Part shown: positions 16,107 to 24,984 of the stretch, piece by piece
How the letters are laid out: each line of letters starts with the position of its first letter
Position numbering within the stretch: position 1 is the first letter of the stretch
From: Amycolatopsis benzoatilytica AK 16/65
GTDB lineage: Bacteria; Actinomycetota; Actinomycetes; Mycobacteriales; Pseudonocardiaceae
DNA: 64,000 bases
Direction of reading: 5' to 3'
Assembly (NCBI RefSeq): GCF_000383915.1
Contig: NZ_KB912942.1
Location: forward strand, 3,903,795 to 3,967,794
Translations under genes and position numbers: made by a program
Notes under the pieces: generated by a model
The model's input: the letters and a program-made list of their open reading frames with translations, nothing else
Database searches by the model: none
What the model was told of the DNA's origin: nothing

Positions 16107-17488
16107 CCGCTTCGACCGGCGAACTGTGCCGGATCACCGTGTACGGGCCGCAGGGCCGCGCGGACCTGGCGGTGCCGATGTCCGTGCCGTTGACCAGCCT
16201 GCTCCCGGTGCTGTTGCGGCACACCGGCGGCCGCGAGGACCTCGGCGGCTCCTGGGTGCTGCAGCGGCTCGGCGAAGACCCGCTCGACGCGTCCGGCACG
16301 CCGGAGTCGCTGGACTGGAAGGAAGGCGAGGAGTTCCACCTTCGCCCGCGCGAGGATCCGTTGCCGGAACTGGATTTCGACGACATCGCCGACGGGATGG
16401 CGACCGCGGTGGGCAGGCAGCCCGGCCGCTGGCGCCCGGAGTTCAACCGCGGCCTGTTCCTCGGGTTCGCGATCTTCTCCCTCGCGGTGCTCGCCCGGGT
16501 GCTGCTCTACCCGGGTTCGATCGGGCTGAGCGCGATCGGCGGCGGAGTGGTTTCGCTGGGATTGCTCGTCGCGGCGGTGGCGACCGGCGTGCGGTCGGAG
16601 GACCGCGCGCTGCTGACGCTGCTCGGGCTCGGCGGATGCGCGTTCGCCTTCGTGGCGGGCGCGGTCGCGGTCGCCGGGATCGGACCGGCTTTCGACCTGC
16701 AGAGCGCGCCGCTGCTGACCGGCTGCCTGACCTTCGCGCTGGCCGGCGGGCTCGTGCTCGGCGGACGGGCCGCCTGGTCGCCGTCGATCCCGTTCGTGCC
16801 GTTCGGCGCCGTGGTGGCGACCGGCGCCGGCGGGGCGATCGCGTTGTGGCTGCACCTGGGCGCGGAGTTCAGCACCGTGCAGACCGCCGGGCTGGTTTCC
16901 TTCGTGCTGGTCGGTTTCCTGGTGTTCGCGCCGCGGGTCGGCATCCGGTTCGCGCGCATCCGCGGGCCGCAGCTGCCTCGTTCGGCCGGGGAACTGCAGT
17001 ACGACATCGAACCGGCACCGGCCGAGCAGATGGTGCGCCAGACCGGCTACGCCAACGGCTACCTGACCATCGCCTGCCTCGCCGCCGCGACGGTGTTCAC
17101 CGCCTGCTTCCCGTTCCTCGTCGACGGCGGGCTCTTCCCGGCGATCCTGGGCGGGCTGGTGTCGGCTGCGGTGCTGATGCGCTCGCGCGCGCTGCTCGGC
17201 GGGTGGCAGCGGGTGCCGTTGGCGGTGGCCGGTGCGATCGGCCTGGTCCTGCTCGGGCTTTCGCTGATCGAGCCGCTGCCGACCGGGTGGCGCGGGGCCT
17301 GCCTCGCCGGGCTGGGCCTGGTGTTCTTCCTGCTCCTGCTGGCGATGCTGCGCCCGCCGCCGCGGCGGCTGCTGCCGATCTGGGGGCATCTGGCGAACTG
17401 GCTGGAAACGCTGAGCGCGGTGGCGATGATCCCGGTCCTGCTGCAGCTGTTCGGCGTCTATGTGTGGGCCGCCGGGCTCACCGGGTGA
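16103..17488 (+). CDS. eccD: Type VII secretion integral membrane protein EccD
   Basis: The protein has 461 residues, with a start overlapping the eccC stop (ATGA). Residues about 8-90 form a ubiquitin-like cytosolic domain (RITVYGPQGRADLAVPMSVP, then GEEFHLRP). About eleven hydrophobic helices follow from residue 115 on. This is the EccD architecture; in ESX systems EccD dimers line the membrane complex next to EccC and EccB. It is adjacent to eccC as usual and followed 22 bases later by the EccB-like stub. The call is firm from architecture and context. Confidence 0.94.
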   Translation: MTASTGELCRITVYGPQGRADLAVPMSVPLTSLLPVLLRHTGGREDLGGSWVLQRLGEDPLDASGTPESLDWKEGEEFHLRPREDPLPELDFDDIADGMATAVGRQPGRWRPEFNRGLFLGFAIFSLAVLARVLLYPGSIGLSAIGGGVVSLGLLVAAVATGVRSEDRALLTLLGLGGCAFAFVAGAVAVAGIGPAFDLQSAPLLTGCLTFALAGGLVLGGRAAWSPSIPFVPFGAVVATGAGGAIALWLHLGAEFSTVQTAGLVSFVLVGFLVFAPRVGIRFARIRGPQLPRSAGELQYDIEPAPAEQMVRQTGYANGYLTIACLAAATVFTACFPFLVDGGLFPAILGGLVSAAVLMRSRALLGGWQRVPLAVAGAIGLVLLGLSLIEPLPTGWRGACLAGLGLVFFLLLLAMLRPPPRRLLPIWGHLANWLETLSAVAMIPVLLQLFGVYVWAAGLTG

Positions 17489-17510
17489 ACGAGGGAGAGG
17501 CGGGCCGGAC

Positions 17511-17747
17511 ATGGTGCAGACGCAGAAAGACCACGTCGAGGCGTATTCGTTCCTGATCGGGCGGATGACCTCGGCACTCGTGCTGGGCGACGCGAGCCAC
17601 CTGGAGGTGCCCGCGCGGCGGGCCTGGGTCGGCCTGCTGGTCGGGCTGGCGCTCGGCGTGCTGGTCGCGGTCGGGTTCTTCGTGTACGGGCTGATCGCGC
17701 ACCGCACCGGCGCCGCGCCGGCCGCGCCCGCCGTCCGCCGGGTCTGA
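17511..17747 (+). CDS. EccB-like N-terminal stub (78 residues, single membrane helix)
   Basis: It starts at the ATG at 17511, next to the RBS-like GGGAGAGGCGGG. The N-terminal amphipathic part (VEAYSFLIGRMTSALVLGD, then a P-R pair) matches the cytosolic start of EccB (typically SGYRFLLRRMEHALVRGD...P). It is followed by one transmembrane helix (GLLVGLALGVLVAVGFFVYG) and a short Ala/Pro tail. Full EccB is about 480 residues with a large extracellular repeat domain, wholly absent here. The next gene starts 29 bases later in a different frame and is unrelated to EccB, so this is not a simple frameshift. The homology is by eye; a minimal EccB equivalent is inferred. Confidence 0.65.
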   Translation: MVQTQKDHVEAYSFLIGRMTSALVLGDASHLEVPARRAWVGLLVGLALGVLVAVGFFVYGLIAHRTGAAPAAPAVRRV

Positions 17748-17776
17748 GCAGCACAAGCGCAGGAAGGAAGGCAGCT

Positions 17777-20467
17777 ATGGGGCTCTCTCTGGTCCGCCGC
17801 GGCGACGCGGATCCGCAGTCGGCACTGGACAAGAAGACCGTCGGCAACGCGCTGGTAGTACACCTCGCGGAAGGGATGACCGGCGAGGCGCAAGCGCTCG
17901 CGCTGGGCGTCGCCGCCGACCCCGAGCACGACCTGGTGGTCGTGGACCTTCCGGTGGATTCGCCGATCTCGATGTGGGAATCGGTGGCCCGGGCGCTGCC
18001 GCGGCGCCGCCGCGGGGTGCGGCTGGTCATCGGCGGTCGCTCGCGCGAGACGACCGCACTGGCCGGGCAGTGGCTGGCCGAGCGGATCAACCGCACGGTG
18101 GTGGCTCCGGACGGCGCGGTGATCCCGAGCGCGGGCGGCGCGCTGTTCGTCCATTCCGGACGCGGCGGCGGCTGGGTGCGCTTCCGGCCGGGCCGCGCGC
18201 CGTCCTGGGAGGCGAAGCGGTTTCCCCGGCCCGCCTGGGATTCCGGGATCGCCTCCGAGCTGACTCCGACCAGTTCGCGCGGCGTGGCCGAGCCGCTGCC
18301 GGGCGGTCTGTGGATCCGCCCGGTCGGGTTCGACGCGGCGCAGCGCCAGCACCGCGGGGCGCTGGTCGCCCGCGTGCCCGCGCAGCACGACACGCTGACG
18401 ATCGTCCTCGGCTGCCCCGGCTGCCCGCCGCTGGCGCTGGACGACGCGGCGCGGCTGTGGACGCGGCTGCCGGAGAACGTGCGGGCCAAAGCGCGGTTCG
18501 TGCAGTACGGCCCGATGGCGGTGGCCGGCGGCGGCGCGATCGGACAGGCGCTGGCAGACCTGCTGGGCAAGCCGGTCGCGTTCTACGCGGGCGTGCCGGT
18601 CGGTTCGCCGCGGCAGCCGGTCCTGCAGACGGTCCTGTCCGACGGCCGCCTCGGCTGGCGTCCGTTCGCCGGCGAACTCGGTTACCAGCCAAGGGAATCG
18701 GCCGAAGCGCCGCCGCTGCCCAGCCTGCTCGCGCACCGCCCGCCGATCCACGGCCTGGACCAGGTCGCACCCGCGGTCTACTGGTACTCGCCGGACGCGG
18801 TCGTGGAGGTCGTGCAGTCGGGACTGCTGGTGCGCCCGCCGCAGGGCGGACCGTCCACCGCCGCGGTCCGCGAGCTGACGCTGGACGCCGCGTCGCACAC
18901 CCTTTCGTTCGACGCCGCCGACGAGGATTCCGCGCCCCGGATGCGGCTGCTGGCCGAAGACCTGCTGGCCCGGCTCGACGAGCAGACCCGACGGATGAGC
19001 CGGGTCCTGCCGGCGGCGGCGCTGCTGGCCGAACGTGCCCGCCCGCGGGTCGTCACAACGGCGCTCGAGCGGATCGAAACCGGACTGCTGATGCCCGCCG
19101 TCCTGTCCGCGGGCCCGGACAAGGCGGTGCCCCGGCCCGCGCTGCCGGCAGCCGCGTACCGTCCGGCCGCCCCGGCTGCGCTCGGCATCGCCGCGCCGAC
19201 CGACGTGCCCGGCGCGATCGCCGCGAAACCCGCGCCGGCAACCAGCGCTGGTACGGCCCAGACCCCGGGAGCCGCGACCGAGACCGGTCCGGCCGCGGCT
19301 CCCGGCTCCAGCCCAGCCGCTGCTTCCGACGCGGTGGCCGACCCGCCGACCTCGGCCCCGGCCAGCCCGCCCACCTCAGCTGTCGTCGACATGCCCACCT
19401 CGGCCCCGGTTGACCCGCCCGCCTCGGCTGTCGTCGACATGCCCGCACCGACCCCGGCTGACCCGCGCGCCGCGGTTCCGCCCGTCGCCCCCGCCGAAGC
19501 GCCTCCCGCTCCCCCGGCGCCGTCCTTGGTGACCCCGGTGGACCTGCCCGGCACTGCCGTACCGGAGAAGCTGACGGCTTCCTCCGCGCCAGTCGCCGCG
19601 CCGAAAGCCCCGGCGGCTCCTGCGCGACCGGCCGCGCCGAAGGCCCCGGCGGAGCTGCGTTTCCAGCCGGTGCCCAGCGCGGAATCGACCGCTCTGCTGC
19701 CGCAACGGGGTGCGGACAAGGAACGCCAATGGCTGCGGAAATCGCTCGGAGCGGAGTACGGCCTGATGTCGAATACGGCGGCCCGGATCCTGTCCGAGCA
19801 CCCGGGTTTCCAAGGCGTGCTGTCGACGGCGTCCTCGTCCGAGGTGCTGACCGACGCGGTGGCCGTGCAGCTCTACCTGTCCCCCAAGGGCTCGACGATC
19901 GACGCCGGACTGCGCCGCGGCGTGAACGGGCCGCACGTGCCGGTGGCACGGTGCGTGGTGGCCGGGCTGAGCCGGCTGCCTTCGCATCGCGGCCCGGCCG
20001 TTTTCACGACCGAACTGCCGCCGTCGGCGTGGTCGTTGCTGGACGGGCGGAAAGTGCTGACCGAATGGGGTTTCCTGAACGCGCTGACCCGGCCGCCGGC
20101 CGCCGCGGCGGGCGGGACCGACGTGCTCGTGTGGTCGATCACCGGGCGGCGCACCAAATTGCTCGAACCGGCCGAGGGCGGCGTGGCCGACCGGGTGCTG
20201 TTCGTGCCGGGCACCAGCTTCAAGGTGCTGGAGACTCAGCCGCCGGCCGAGGGCACGCGCGGCGCGGTGCTGCTGCGCGAGCTGACCGCGAGCGAGATCG
20301 ACGAAACCGGGCGGGTGGCCGGAGACCGGGCGGCACTGGACGAACTGGCGATGACCTCGCTGCGGCGGACGCTCGAAACCTGGGCGGAAGCCGGCGACGA
20401 GGCGGACCGGACGGTCCTGGACGAGCAGGCGGCGGAGCGGTTCGGGGCCCTCCCCGGACTGGCCTGA
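17777..20467 (+). CDS. T7SS-locus protein with degenerate ADP-ribosyltransferase-like C-terminal domain
   Basis: An 896-residue protein without signal peptide or clear membrane helix. Residues about 1-430 form a mixed alpha/beta region that I do not recognise. About 435-625 is an Ala/Pro/Thr-rich linker. The C-terminal domain (about 650-890) resembles the ADP-ribosyltransferase fold in order: Arg (R725) on a first strand, then a G-F-L-x-x segment at 765-769 in place of the STS motif, then VLFVPGTSFKV (807-817) before the end. The catalytic Glu that normally precedes the VLF strand appears replaced (D805, R806), so it may be inactive and structural. It lies inside the core T7SS block between the EccB stub and the ATPase gene. 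The function is unknown; the ART likeness is inference. Confidence 0.6.
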   Translation: MGLSLVRRGDADPQSALDKKTVGNALVVHLAEGMTGEAQALALGVAADPEHDLVVVDLPVDSPISMWESVARALPRRRRGVRLVIGGRSRETTALAGQWLAERINRTVVAPDGAVIPSAGGALFVHSGRGGGWVRFRPGRAPSWEAKRFPRPAWDSGIASELTPTSSRGVAEPLPGGLWIRPVGFDAAQRQHRGALVARVPAQHDTLTIVLGCPGCPPLALDDAARLWTRLPENVRAKARFVQYGPMAVAGGGAIGQALADLLGKPVAFYAGVPVGSPRQPVLQTVLSDGRLGWRPFAGELGYQPRESAEAPPLPSLLAHRPPIHGLDQVAPAVYWYSPDAVVEVVQSGLLVRPPQGGPSTAAVRELTLDAASHTLSFDAADEDSAPRMRLLAEDLLARLDEQTRRMSRVLPAAALLAERARPRVVTTALERIETGLLMPAVLSAGPDKAVPRPALPAAAYRPAAPAALGIAAPTDVPGAIAAKPAPATSAGTAQTPGAATETGPAAAPGSSPAAASDAVADPPTSAPASPPTSAVVDMPTSAPVDPPASAVVDMPAPTPADPRAAVPPVAPAEAPPAPPAPSLVTPVDLPGTAVPEKLTASSAPVAAPKAPAAPARPAAPKAPAELRFQPVPSAESTALLPQRGADKERQWLRKSLGAEYGLMSNTAARILSEHPGFQGVLSTASSSEVLTDAVAVQLYLSPKGSTIDAGLRRGVNGPHVPVARCVVAGLSRLPSHRGPAVFTTELPPSAWSLLDGRKVLTEWGFLNALTRPPAAAAGGTDVLVWSITGRRTKLLEPAEGGVADRVLFVPGTSFKVLETQPPAEGTRGAVLLRELTASEIDETGRVAGDRAALDELAMTSLRRTLETWAEAGDEADRTVLDEQAAERFGALPGLA

Positions 20468-20486
20468 GTGCGGAGAGGCGGAAACG

Positions 20487-23400
20487 ATGAACCGACAGCT
20501 GCTCGTGGTCGGCGGCGACCGGCCGGGTGCGTTCGGCACCATCGGCGCGGCGCTGGCGCAGGCACAGCCGGGCGCGACGATCAGCGTGCACCCGGGCCGC
20601 TACGAGGAAAACCTCGTGGTGGACCGGATGGTTTCGCTGGTGGCCGAGCAGGGCGCGGGCACGGTGGAAGTCGTGGCGGCGCAGGGCAGCGTGCTCGTGG
20701 CGAACTCCGAAGCGGTGCAGCTGAGCGGATTCACGCTGACCGGCCTGGACGACCAGCTGGTCACGGTGGACGTGGTCCGCGGCGAGGCGGCGCTGGACGG
20801 CTGCCGGCTCTCCGGGGCCTCCTGGGCCACCCTGCTCGCCCGGCTGGAGGGTTCGCTCGCGGTGCGGGGCTGCACGGTGACCAGCACCGGCGGTGCCGGA
20901 GTGGTGATCGCGTCGCCGGTGCAGTCGACCATCGAGGACACCGAGATCGTGGACGCCGCGTCGTCCGGGGTGGTGGTGGCCGAGTCCGGTTCGGTACTGC
21001 TGCGCCGATGCGCGGTGCGCGGCGCGGCGGGCAACGGGGTGTGCGTCAACGGCGAAGCGGCCGCGGTCGTCGAGCACTGCGAGATCACCGGTGCGCAGAA
21101 ACCGGCGATGGTCGTGGAGCAGCAGGGGCGCGCGACGATCACCGGGCTGACCGTCCGGGACAGCGCGAACGTCGACCTGTACGTGACCAGCCAGGGCCGC
21201 GTGTCCGTCGTCGCCTCGCAGTTCCGCTCGGCGCCGATGCAGGCCGCGCACATCGCCGCCTCCGCCGCTCCGCTGCTGCGCGAATGCGTATTCGCCGACG
21301 CGGGCGCAAACGCGGTGCAGGCCACCGGAACTTCCGCGCCCCAGTTCGTCGACTGCACCTTCGAGGGTTCTCCGATCACGATCCTGGCCGACGGACAGGC
21401 CCGGCCGCGGTTCGAACGGGCGACGGTAAGGGGATCGGCGCAGACCGCGATGGCGGTCGGCGCGGACGCCGCAGTCACCGTGCGCGGGCTCCGGATGAAT
21501 CCGGAACACGGCACCGGGATCCTCCTTTCCGGACAGTCCGCACTGGAGCTCGCGGACGCGTCCATCGAGACCGGCCGGGAAAGCGGACTGCAGGTCACCG
21601 AGGACGCCCGGCTCACCGCCGTCGACATCCGGGTCGTCTCGACCGCGGAGAAAGCGGTCTCGTTCGCCTCCAGCGCGGCGTCCTCAGCGAAATCGGTCCT
21701 GCTCCGCGGCGGCGGCCTGGAGATCGCCGGCACCGCGGAAACGTCCTTGCAGGACTGCGAAATATCCGACTCCGCGGCAGACGGGATCACCGTCGTCGAG
21801 GGCGCGGCGCTGCTCGCTTCCCGGTGCCGGGTGCGCAACGCGCGCGGCAACGGCGCGCACCTCGCCGCGCGTGCGTCGTTCACCGAATGCGAGATCCTCG
21901 GCGCCGGGCTGGACGGGTTCCACGTGGCTACCGGCGAGCCGGTCAGCATCCGCGACTGTGTGGTCAACGACGCCGAAGGCGAGCTCGTGAGCGGCGGCGA
22001 GCAGGCGGACGTCGACAACCTGAGCACCGATTCCTCCCGCGCCTCCGGACCGGCGGCCGCGGACCTGCCGGGCGAGTTCGCCGCCGAGCAGACGGTCAGC
22101 GAGGCGGCCGGCGGCGAGGTGCTCGAAGGGCCGCTGGGCGAGCTGGAGGAACTGGTCGGGCTGGCCGGGGTGAAGAAGGAAGTCACCGGCCTGATCAACC
22201 TGATCAAGATGTCCCAGATGCGCGAGCGGATGGGGCTGCCGATGCCGCCGATGAGCCGGCACCTGGTGTTCGCCGGACCGCCCGGCACCGGCAAGACGAC
22301 GGTCGCCCGGCTCTACGGCACGGTGCTCGCCGAGCTCGGCATCCTGTCCAAGGGGCACATGATCGAGGTGGCCCGCCAGGACCTGGTCGGCCAGTACATC
22401 GGCTCCACCGCGATCAAGACCACCGAGGTCGTGGAAAAGGCCGTCGGCGGCGTGCTGTTCATCGACGAGGCGTACACGCTGAGCGCACCGACCGGCGGGT
22501 CCGGTCCGGACTTCGGCCGGGAGGCGATCGACGCGCTGATGAAGATCATGGAGGACCAGCGCGACTCGCTGGTGGTGATCGTCGCCGGCTACTCCGAGCA
22601 GATGGAGCAGTTCCTCCAGTCGAACCCCGGTCTCGCGTCGCGGTTCACCCGCACCGTCGAGTTCCCGAACTACAGCGTCGACGAGCTGGTCACCATCACC
22701 ACCGGGCTGACCCGCAAGCACTACTACGAGATGACCGACGACGCGCTGGCCGCGCTGCGCGACTACTTCGAGCGGGTGCCGAAGACCTCGACGTTCGGCA
22801 ACGGCCGGGTGGCGCGGAAGCTGTTCGAGGCGATGGTGAACAACCAAGCCTCGCGGCTCGCCTTGCACCCGCCCGCCAAAGACATCGAGCTGAACCGGCT
22901 GACCGCCGAAGACCTGCGCGCGGAGCTGGCGCAGCTGCCGACCGCGGTGCCGGCGACGGTGTCGGCCGCCGCCGACCCGGCCGCCGCGCTCAAGACGAGC
23001 GCGGGCTGGAAGCGGCTCGGCGGGCTCGTCGGGCAGTCCTTGGTGCGGGAGAACGCGGAACGGCTGCTGCTCAAGCTCGGCCGGCTCCGGCACGAGCGGC
23101 AGCCGCTGGAGCACCAGGCGAACCTGGTGGTCAGCGGGAAGCCCGGCACCGGCCGGTCGGAGTACGCGAAGCGGTACGCGCAGGTCCTTTCGGAGTTCGG
23201 TCTCGTCCCGATGGGGCAGCTGGTGCGCCGAAACCTCGCCGAAGACCTGTCGCCGCGCTGGCCCGGCCAGGCCGAACACCTCGTGCGGGCCGCGATGGAC
23301 GACGCGTCGGGCGGCACGCTCGCGGTCGATCTGGACGGGGATTGGGACACCGCGCCGCACTCGCCGGGGATGGAGGCGCTGGAGGCGCTGGCCGAGGCGA

Positions 23401-23783
23401 TCGGCCGCCGCCCGGCCGACCCGGTGGTGGTGCTCACCGGCGAGAGCGACCGGGCCGGTCAGGTGCTCGCGCAGCTGCCCGCCCTGCGGGACGCGTTCCC
23501 GTACGGCTGGCAGCTCGGCGAGTACACCGAAGACGAACTCGCCGAAATCGCGGTGCGGCTGCTGGTGCGGCGCGGACACGAGGTGCCCGACGACGTCCGC
23601 GACGCACTGGCCCACGAGCTGTCCGCGTCGCCCGACCGCACCGCGTTCGCCGCGCACGAGCTCGCCCGCACGCTGTCCGCCGCCGCCGCGTCCCGCACGC
23701 TCGCCGCGGCCGATCTGCGGGGCATCCGCCCGCCCGACACCGGAGCGCTGGCCCTCGGGCCGGGGCTGGCGTCGGTCGGCTGA
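20487..23783 (+). CDS. Beta-helix repeat protein fused to EccA-like AAA ATPase
   Basis: A 1098-residue protein. Residues about 1-520 are right-handed parallel beta-helix repeats (pectate-lyase-like turns, for example SVLLRRCAVRGAAGNGV and the repeated E-I-x-x-S/A pattern). Residues about 550-800 form a CbxX/CfqX-type AAA domain as in EccA: GPPGTGKT (597-604), VLFIDEAYTL (D660, E661), and a sensor-like region GRVARKLFEAM. A second AAA-like domain (about 845-1090) has a degraded Walker A, GKPGTGRS (884-891), with Arg for Lys, so it is probably inactive. It is cytosolic, presumably acting as unfoldase or chaperone for ESX substrates, with the beta-helix as scaffold or substrate recognition. The RBS and ATG at 20487 are clear. 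Confidence 0.88.
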   Translation: MNRQLLVVGGDRPGAFGTIGAALAQAQPGATISVHPGRYEENLVVDRMVSLVAEQGAGTVEVVAAQGSVLVANSEAVQLSGFTLTGLDDQLVTVDVVRGEAALDGCRLSGASWATLLARLEGSLAVRGCTVTSTGGAGVVIASPVQSTIEDTEIVDAASSGVVVAESGSVLLRRCAVRGAAGNGVCVNGEAAAVVEHCEITGAQKPAMVVEQQGRATITGLTVRDSANVDLYVTSQGRVSVVASQFRSAPMQAAHIAASAAPLLRECVFADAGANAVQATGTSAPQFVDCTFEGSPITILADGQARPRFERATVRGSAQTAMAVGADAAVTVRGLRMNPEHGTGILLSGQSALELADASIETGRESGLQVTEDARLTAVDIRVVSTAEKAVSFASSAASSAKSVLLRGGGLEIAGTAETSLQDCEISDSAADGITVVEGAALLASRCRVRNARGNGAHLAARASFTECEILGAGLDGFHVATGEPVSIRDCVVNDAEGELVSGGEQADVDNLSTDSSRASGPAAADLPGEFAAEQTVSEAAGGEVLEGPLGELEELVGLAGVKKEVTGLINLIKMSQMRERMGLPMPPMSRHLVFAGPPGTGKTTVARLYGTVLAELGILSKGHMIEVARQDLVGQYIGSTAIKTTEVVEKAVGGVLFIDEAYTLSAPTGGSGPDFGREAIDALMKIMEDQRDSLVVIVAGYSEQMEQFLQSNPGLASRFTRTVEFPNYSVDELVTITTGLTRKHYYEMTDDALAALRDYFERVPKTSTFGNGRVARKLFEAMVNNQASRLALHPPAKDIELNRLTAEDLRAELAQLPTAVPATVSAAADPAAALKTSAGWKRLGGLVGQSLVRENAERLLLKLGRLRHERQPLEHQANLVVSGKPGTGRSEYAKRYAQVLSEFGLVPMGQLVRRNLAEDLSPRWPGQAEHLVRAAMDDASGGTLAVDLDGDWDTAPHSPGMEALEALAEAIGRRPADPVVVLTGESDRAGQVLAQLPALRDAFPYGWQLGEYTEDELAEIAVRLLVRRGHEVPDDVRDALAHELSASPDRTAFAAHELARTLSAAAASRTLAAADLRGIRPPDTGALALGPGLASVG

Positions 23784-23799
23784 ACCGGGAAGGACGTCG

Positions 23800-24195
23800 A
23801 TGACGCACTACGAAAAGATGCTCGAAGACGCGCTCGGCGCCTACCAGCGCCAGCGGGACCACTACGACGAGACGCGCCGTGAGATCGAAAACGCCACCAG
23901 CACCGCGACTTCCGCTCGCCGCGAGGTGACCGCGACCGTCGGCCGCACCGGCGAGCTGACCGAACTTTCCTTTCCCACCAGCGCCTACAAGCGGATGGCT
24001 CCGGCGGAACTGGCCTCGGTGATCGTGCAGACGATCTCCGCCGCGCGGCAGCAGTCGATGGCCGCGGCGGCGGAGCTGATGGCCCCGATGCTGCCGCCGG
24101 GGATCTCCGCCGCGGACCTGATGAGCGGGAAAGCGGACGTGCACACCCTGTTCTCGGCGCGGGTGCCGGGATTCGAGGAAGGGAACCTGCCGTGA
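23800..24195 (+). CDS. YbaB/EbfC-like small protein of the T7SS locus
   Basis: A 131-residue protein. It opens with a long helix (MLEDALGAYQRQRDHYDETRREIE, shown as parts MLEDALGAY and RREIENAT), then short strands (REVTATVGRTGELTELSFP), then a second helix (AELASVIVQTISAARQQS). This helix-strand-helix order is that of YbaB/EbfC nucleoid-associated proteins. Copies in T7SS loci lack proven DNA binding and may act as small chaperones or adaptors. It begins 16 bases after the AAA gene, and its stop overlaps the next start by 4 bases (GTGA), so the two are translationally coupled. Confidence 0.75.
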   Translation: MTHYEKMLEDALGAYQRQRDHYDETRREIENATSTATSARREVTATVGRTGELTELSFPTSAYKRMAPAELASVIVQTISAARQQSMAAAAELMAPMLPPGISAADLMSGKADVHTLFSARVPGFEEGNLP

Positions 24196-24947
24196 CCGAC
24201 CAGTTCTTCGTCGACGCCGACGGACTCGACGGCGGCCGCGACGGATTCGACGGCAAGAGCGCCGAACTGCGCACGCTCGCGCAGTACCTGCAGAGCCTGT
24301 CCAATCCGGGCCGGATCCAGGACGCGGCCGGGAACGACAAGAACGGCAACGACTTCGCCAAGACGCACATCCAGTCGTCGGCGGAGATCTACAACGGCAT
24401 CACTGCCTGGGCGCTGGCGGTGGAGGCGACCCGCGACGCGATCGGCGACATGGCGAAGTCATTCCGTGATGTCGACCAGGGCGCCTACGACGCGTCGAAC
24501 GCGCTGTTCAAGAGCTTCACGGACCTGAACGCCAAAGTGCGCCGCGCCGATCCGGGCGACGGTCAGGACTCGCTGCCAGAGGACTACGATCGCCAGGCCC
24601 GGATGCCGGAATCGGTGCTGGCGCAGCAACCGGCGACCGGGAACGGCGGCCAGGACCCGCTGCCGGAGAACTACGATCGCCAGGCTCGGCGACCGGAATC
24701 GGTACTGGCGCAGCAACCGGCGACCGAGGGCGGCGGCTCGCCTCCGGTCAGGACTCTCCGGAAGCTGCCCGCGGACCCCGGCGAAGAGCCGCTGCCCCGG
24801 TTGCACCGGCGGATAGTCGAGCAGCCGGAAGAGAAGCTGTTCGTGCGGTCGGAGAAACCGACGGTGAAGCTGCGCGGCTACGCGCTCGAGGGCCGGACGG
24901 CGGCACGCGAGGAGGAGGTCGCGAAGCCGGAAGAACCGCAGCCCTGA
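24192..24947 (+). CDS. ESX-type helical protein with 29-residue tandem repeat
   Basis: The protein has 251 residues from a GTG start at 24192 overlapping the previous stop. Residues about 1-118 are helical, like a WXG100-type domain (LRTLAQYLQSL, then FAKTHIQSSAEIYNGITAW), without a W-x-G. Residues 124-181 hold two copies of a 29-residue unit (core LPExYDRQARxPESVLAQQP). The tail is charged and Pro-rich. A tyrosine occurs as Y-D-R-Q-A, so no proper YxxxD is present. It precedes the giant effector gene by 37 bases and could be its dimer partner or chaperone. No named family was recognised. Confidence 0.72.
   Translation: MTDQFFVDADGLDGGRDGFDGKSAELRTLAQYLQSLSNPGRIQDAAGNDKNGNDFAKTHIQSSAEIYNGITAWALAVEATRDAIGDMAKSFRDVDQGAYDASNALFKSFTDLNAKVRRADPGDGQDSLPEDYDRQARMPESVLAQQPATGNGGQDPLPENYDRQARRPESVLAQQPATEGGGSPPVRTLRKLPADPGEEPLPRLHRRIVEQPEEKLFVRSEKPTVKLRGYALEGRTAAREEEVAKPEEPQP
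24561..24734 (+). repeat. In-frame tandem duplication, 2 x 87 bp
   Basis: Units 24561-24647 and 24648-24734 are about 85-90% identical by eye and encode the 29-residue repeat of the gene at 24192. Confidence 0.8.
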
Positions 24948-24984
24948 CCGTTGTCCGCACGCCCGGCAAGGAAGTGAACCCGCG

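Noticed and set aside
17511..20467. A full-length eccB broken by a frameshift between the 78-residue gene and the next one.
   Set aside because: The downstream protein has no EccB extracellular repeats and no export signal in any frame. It starts with its own RBS, so the two are separate genes.
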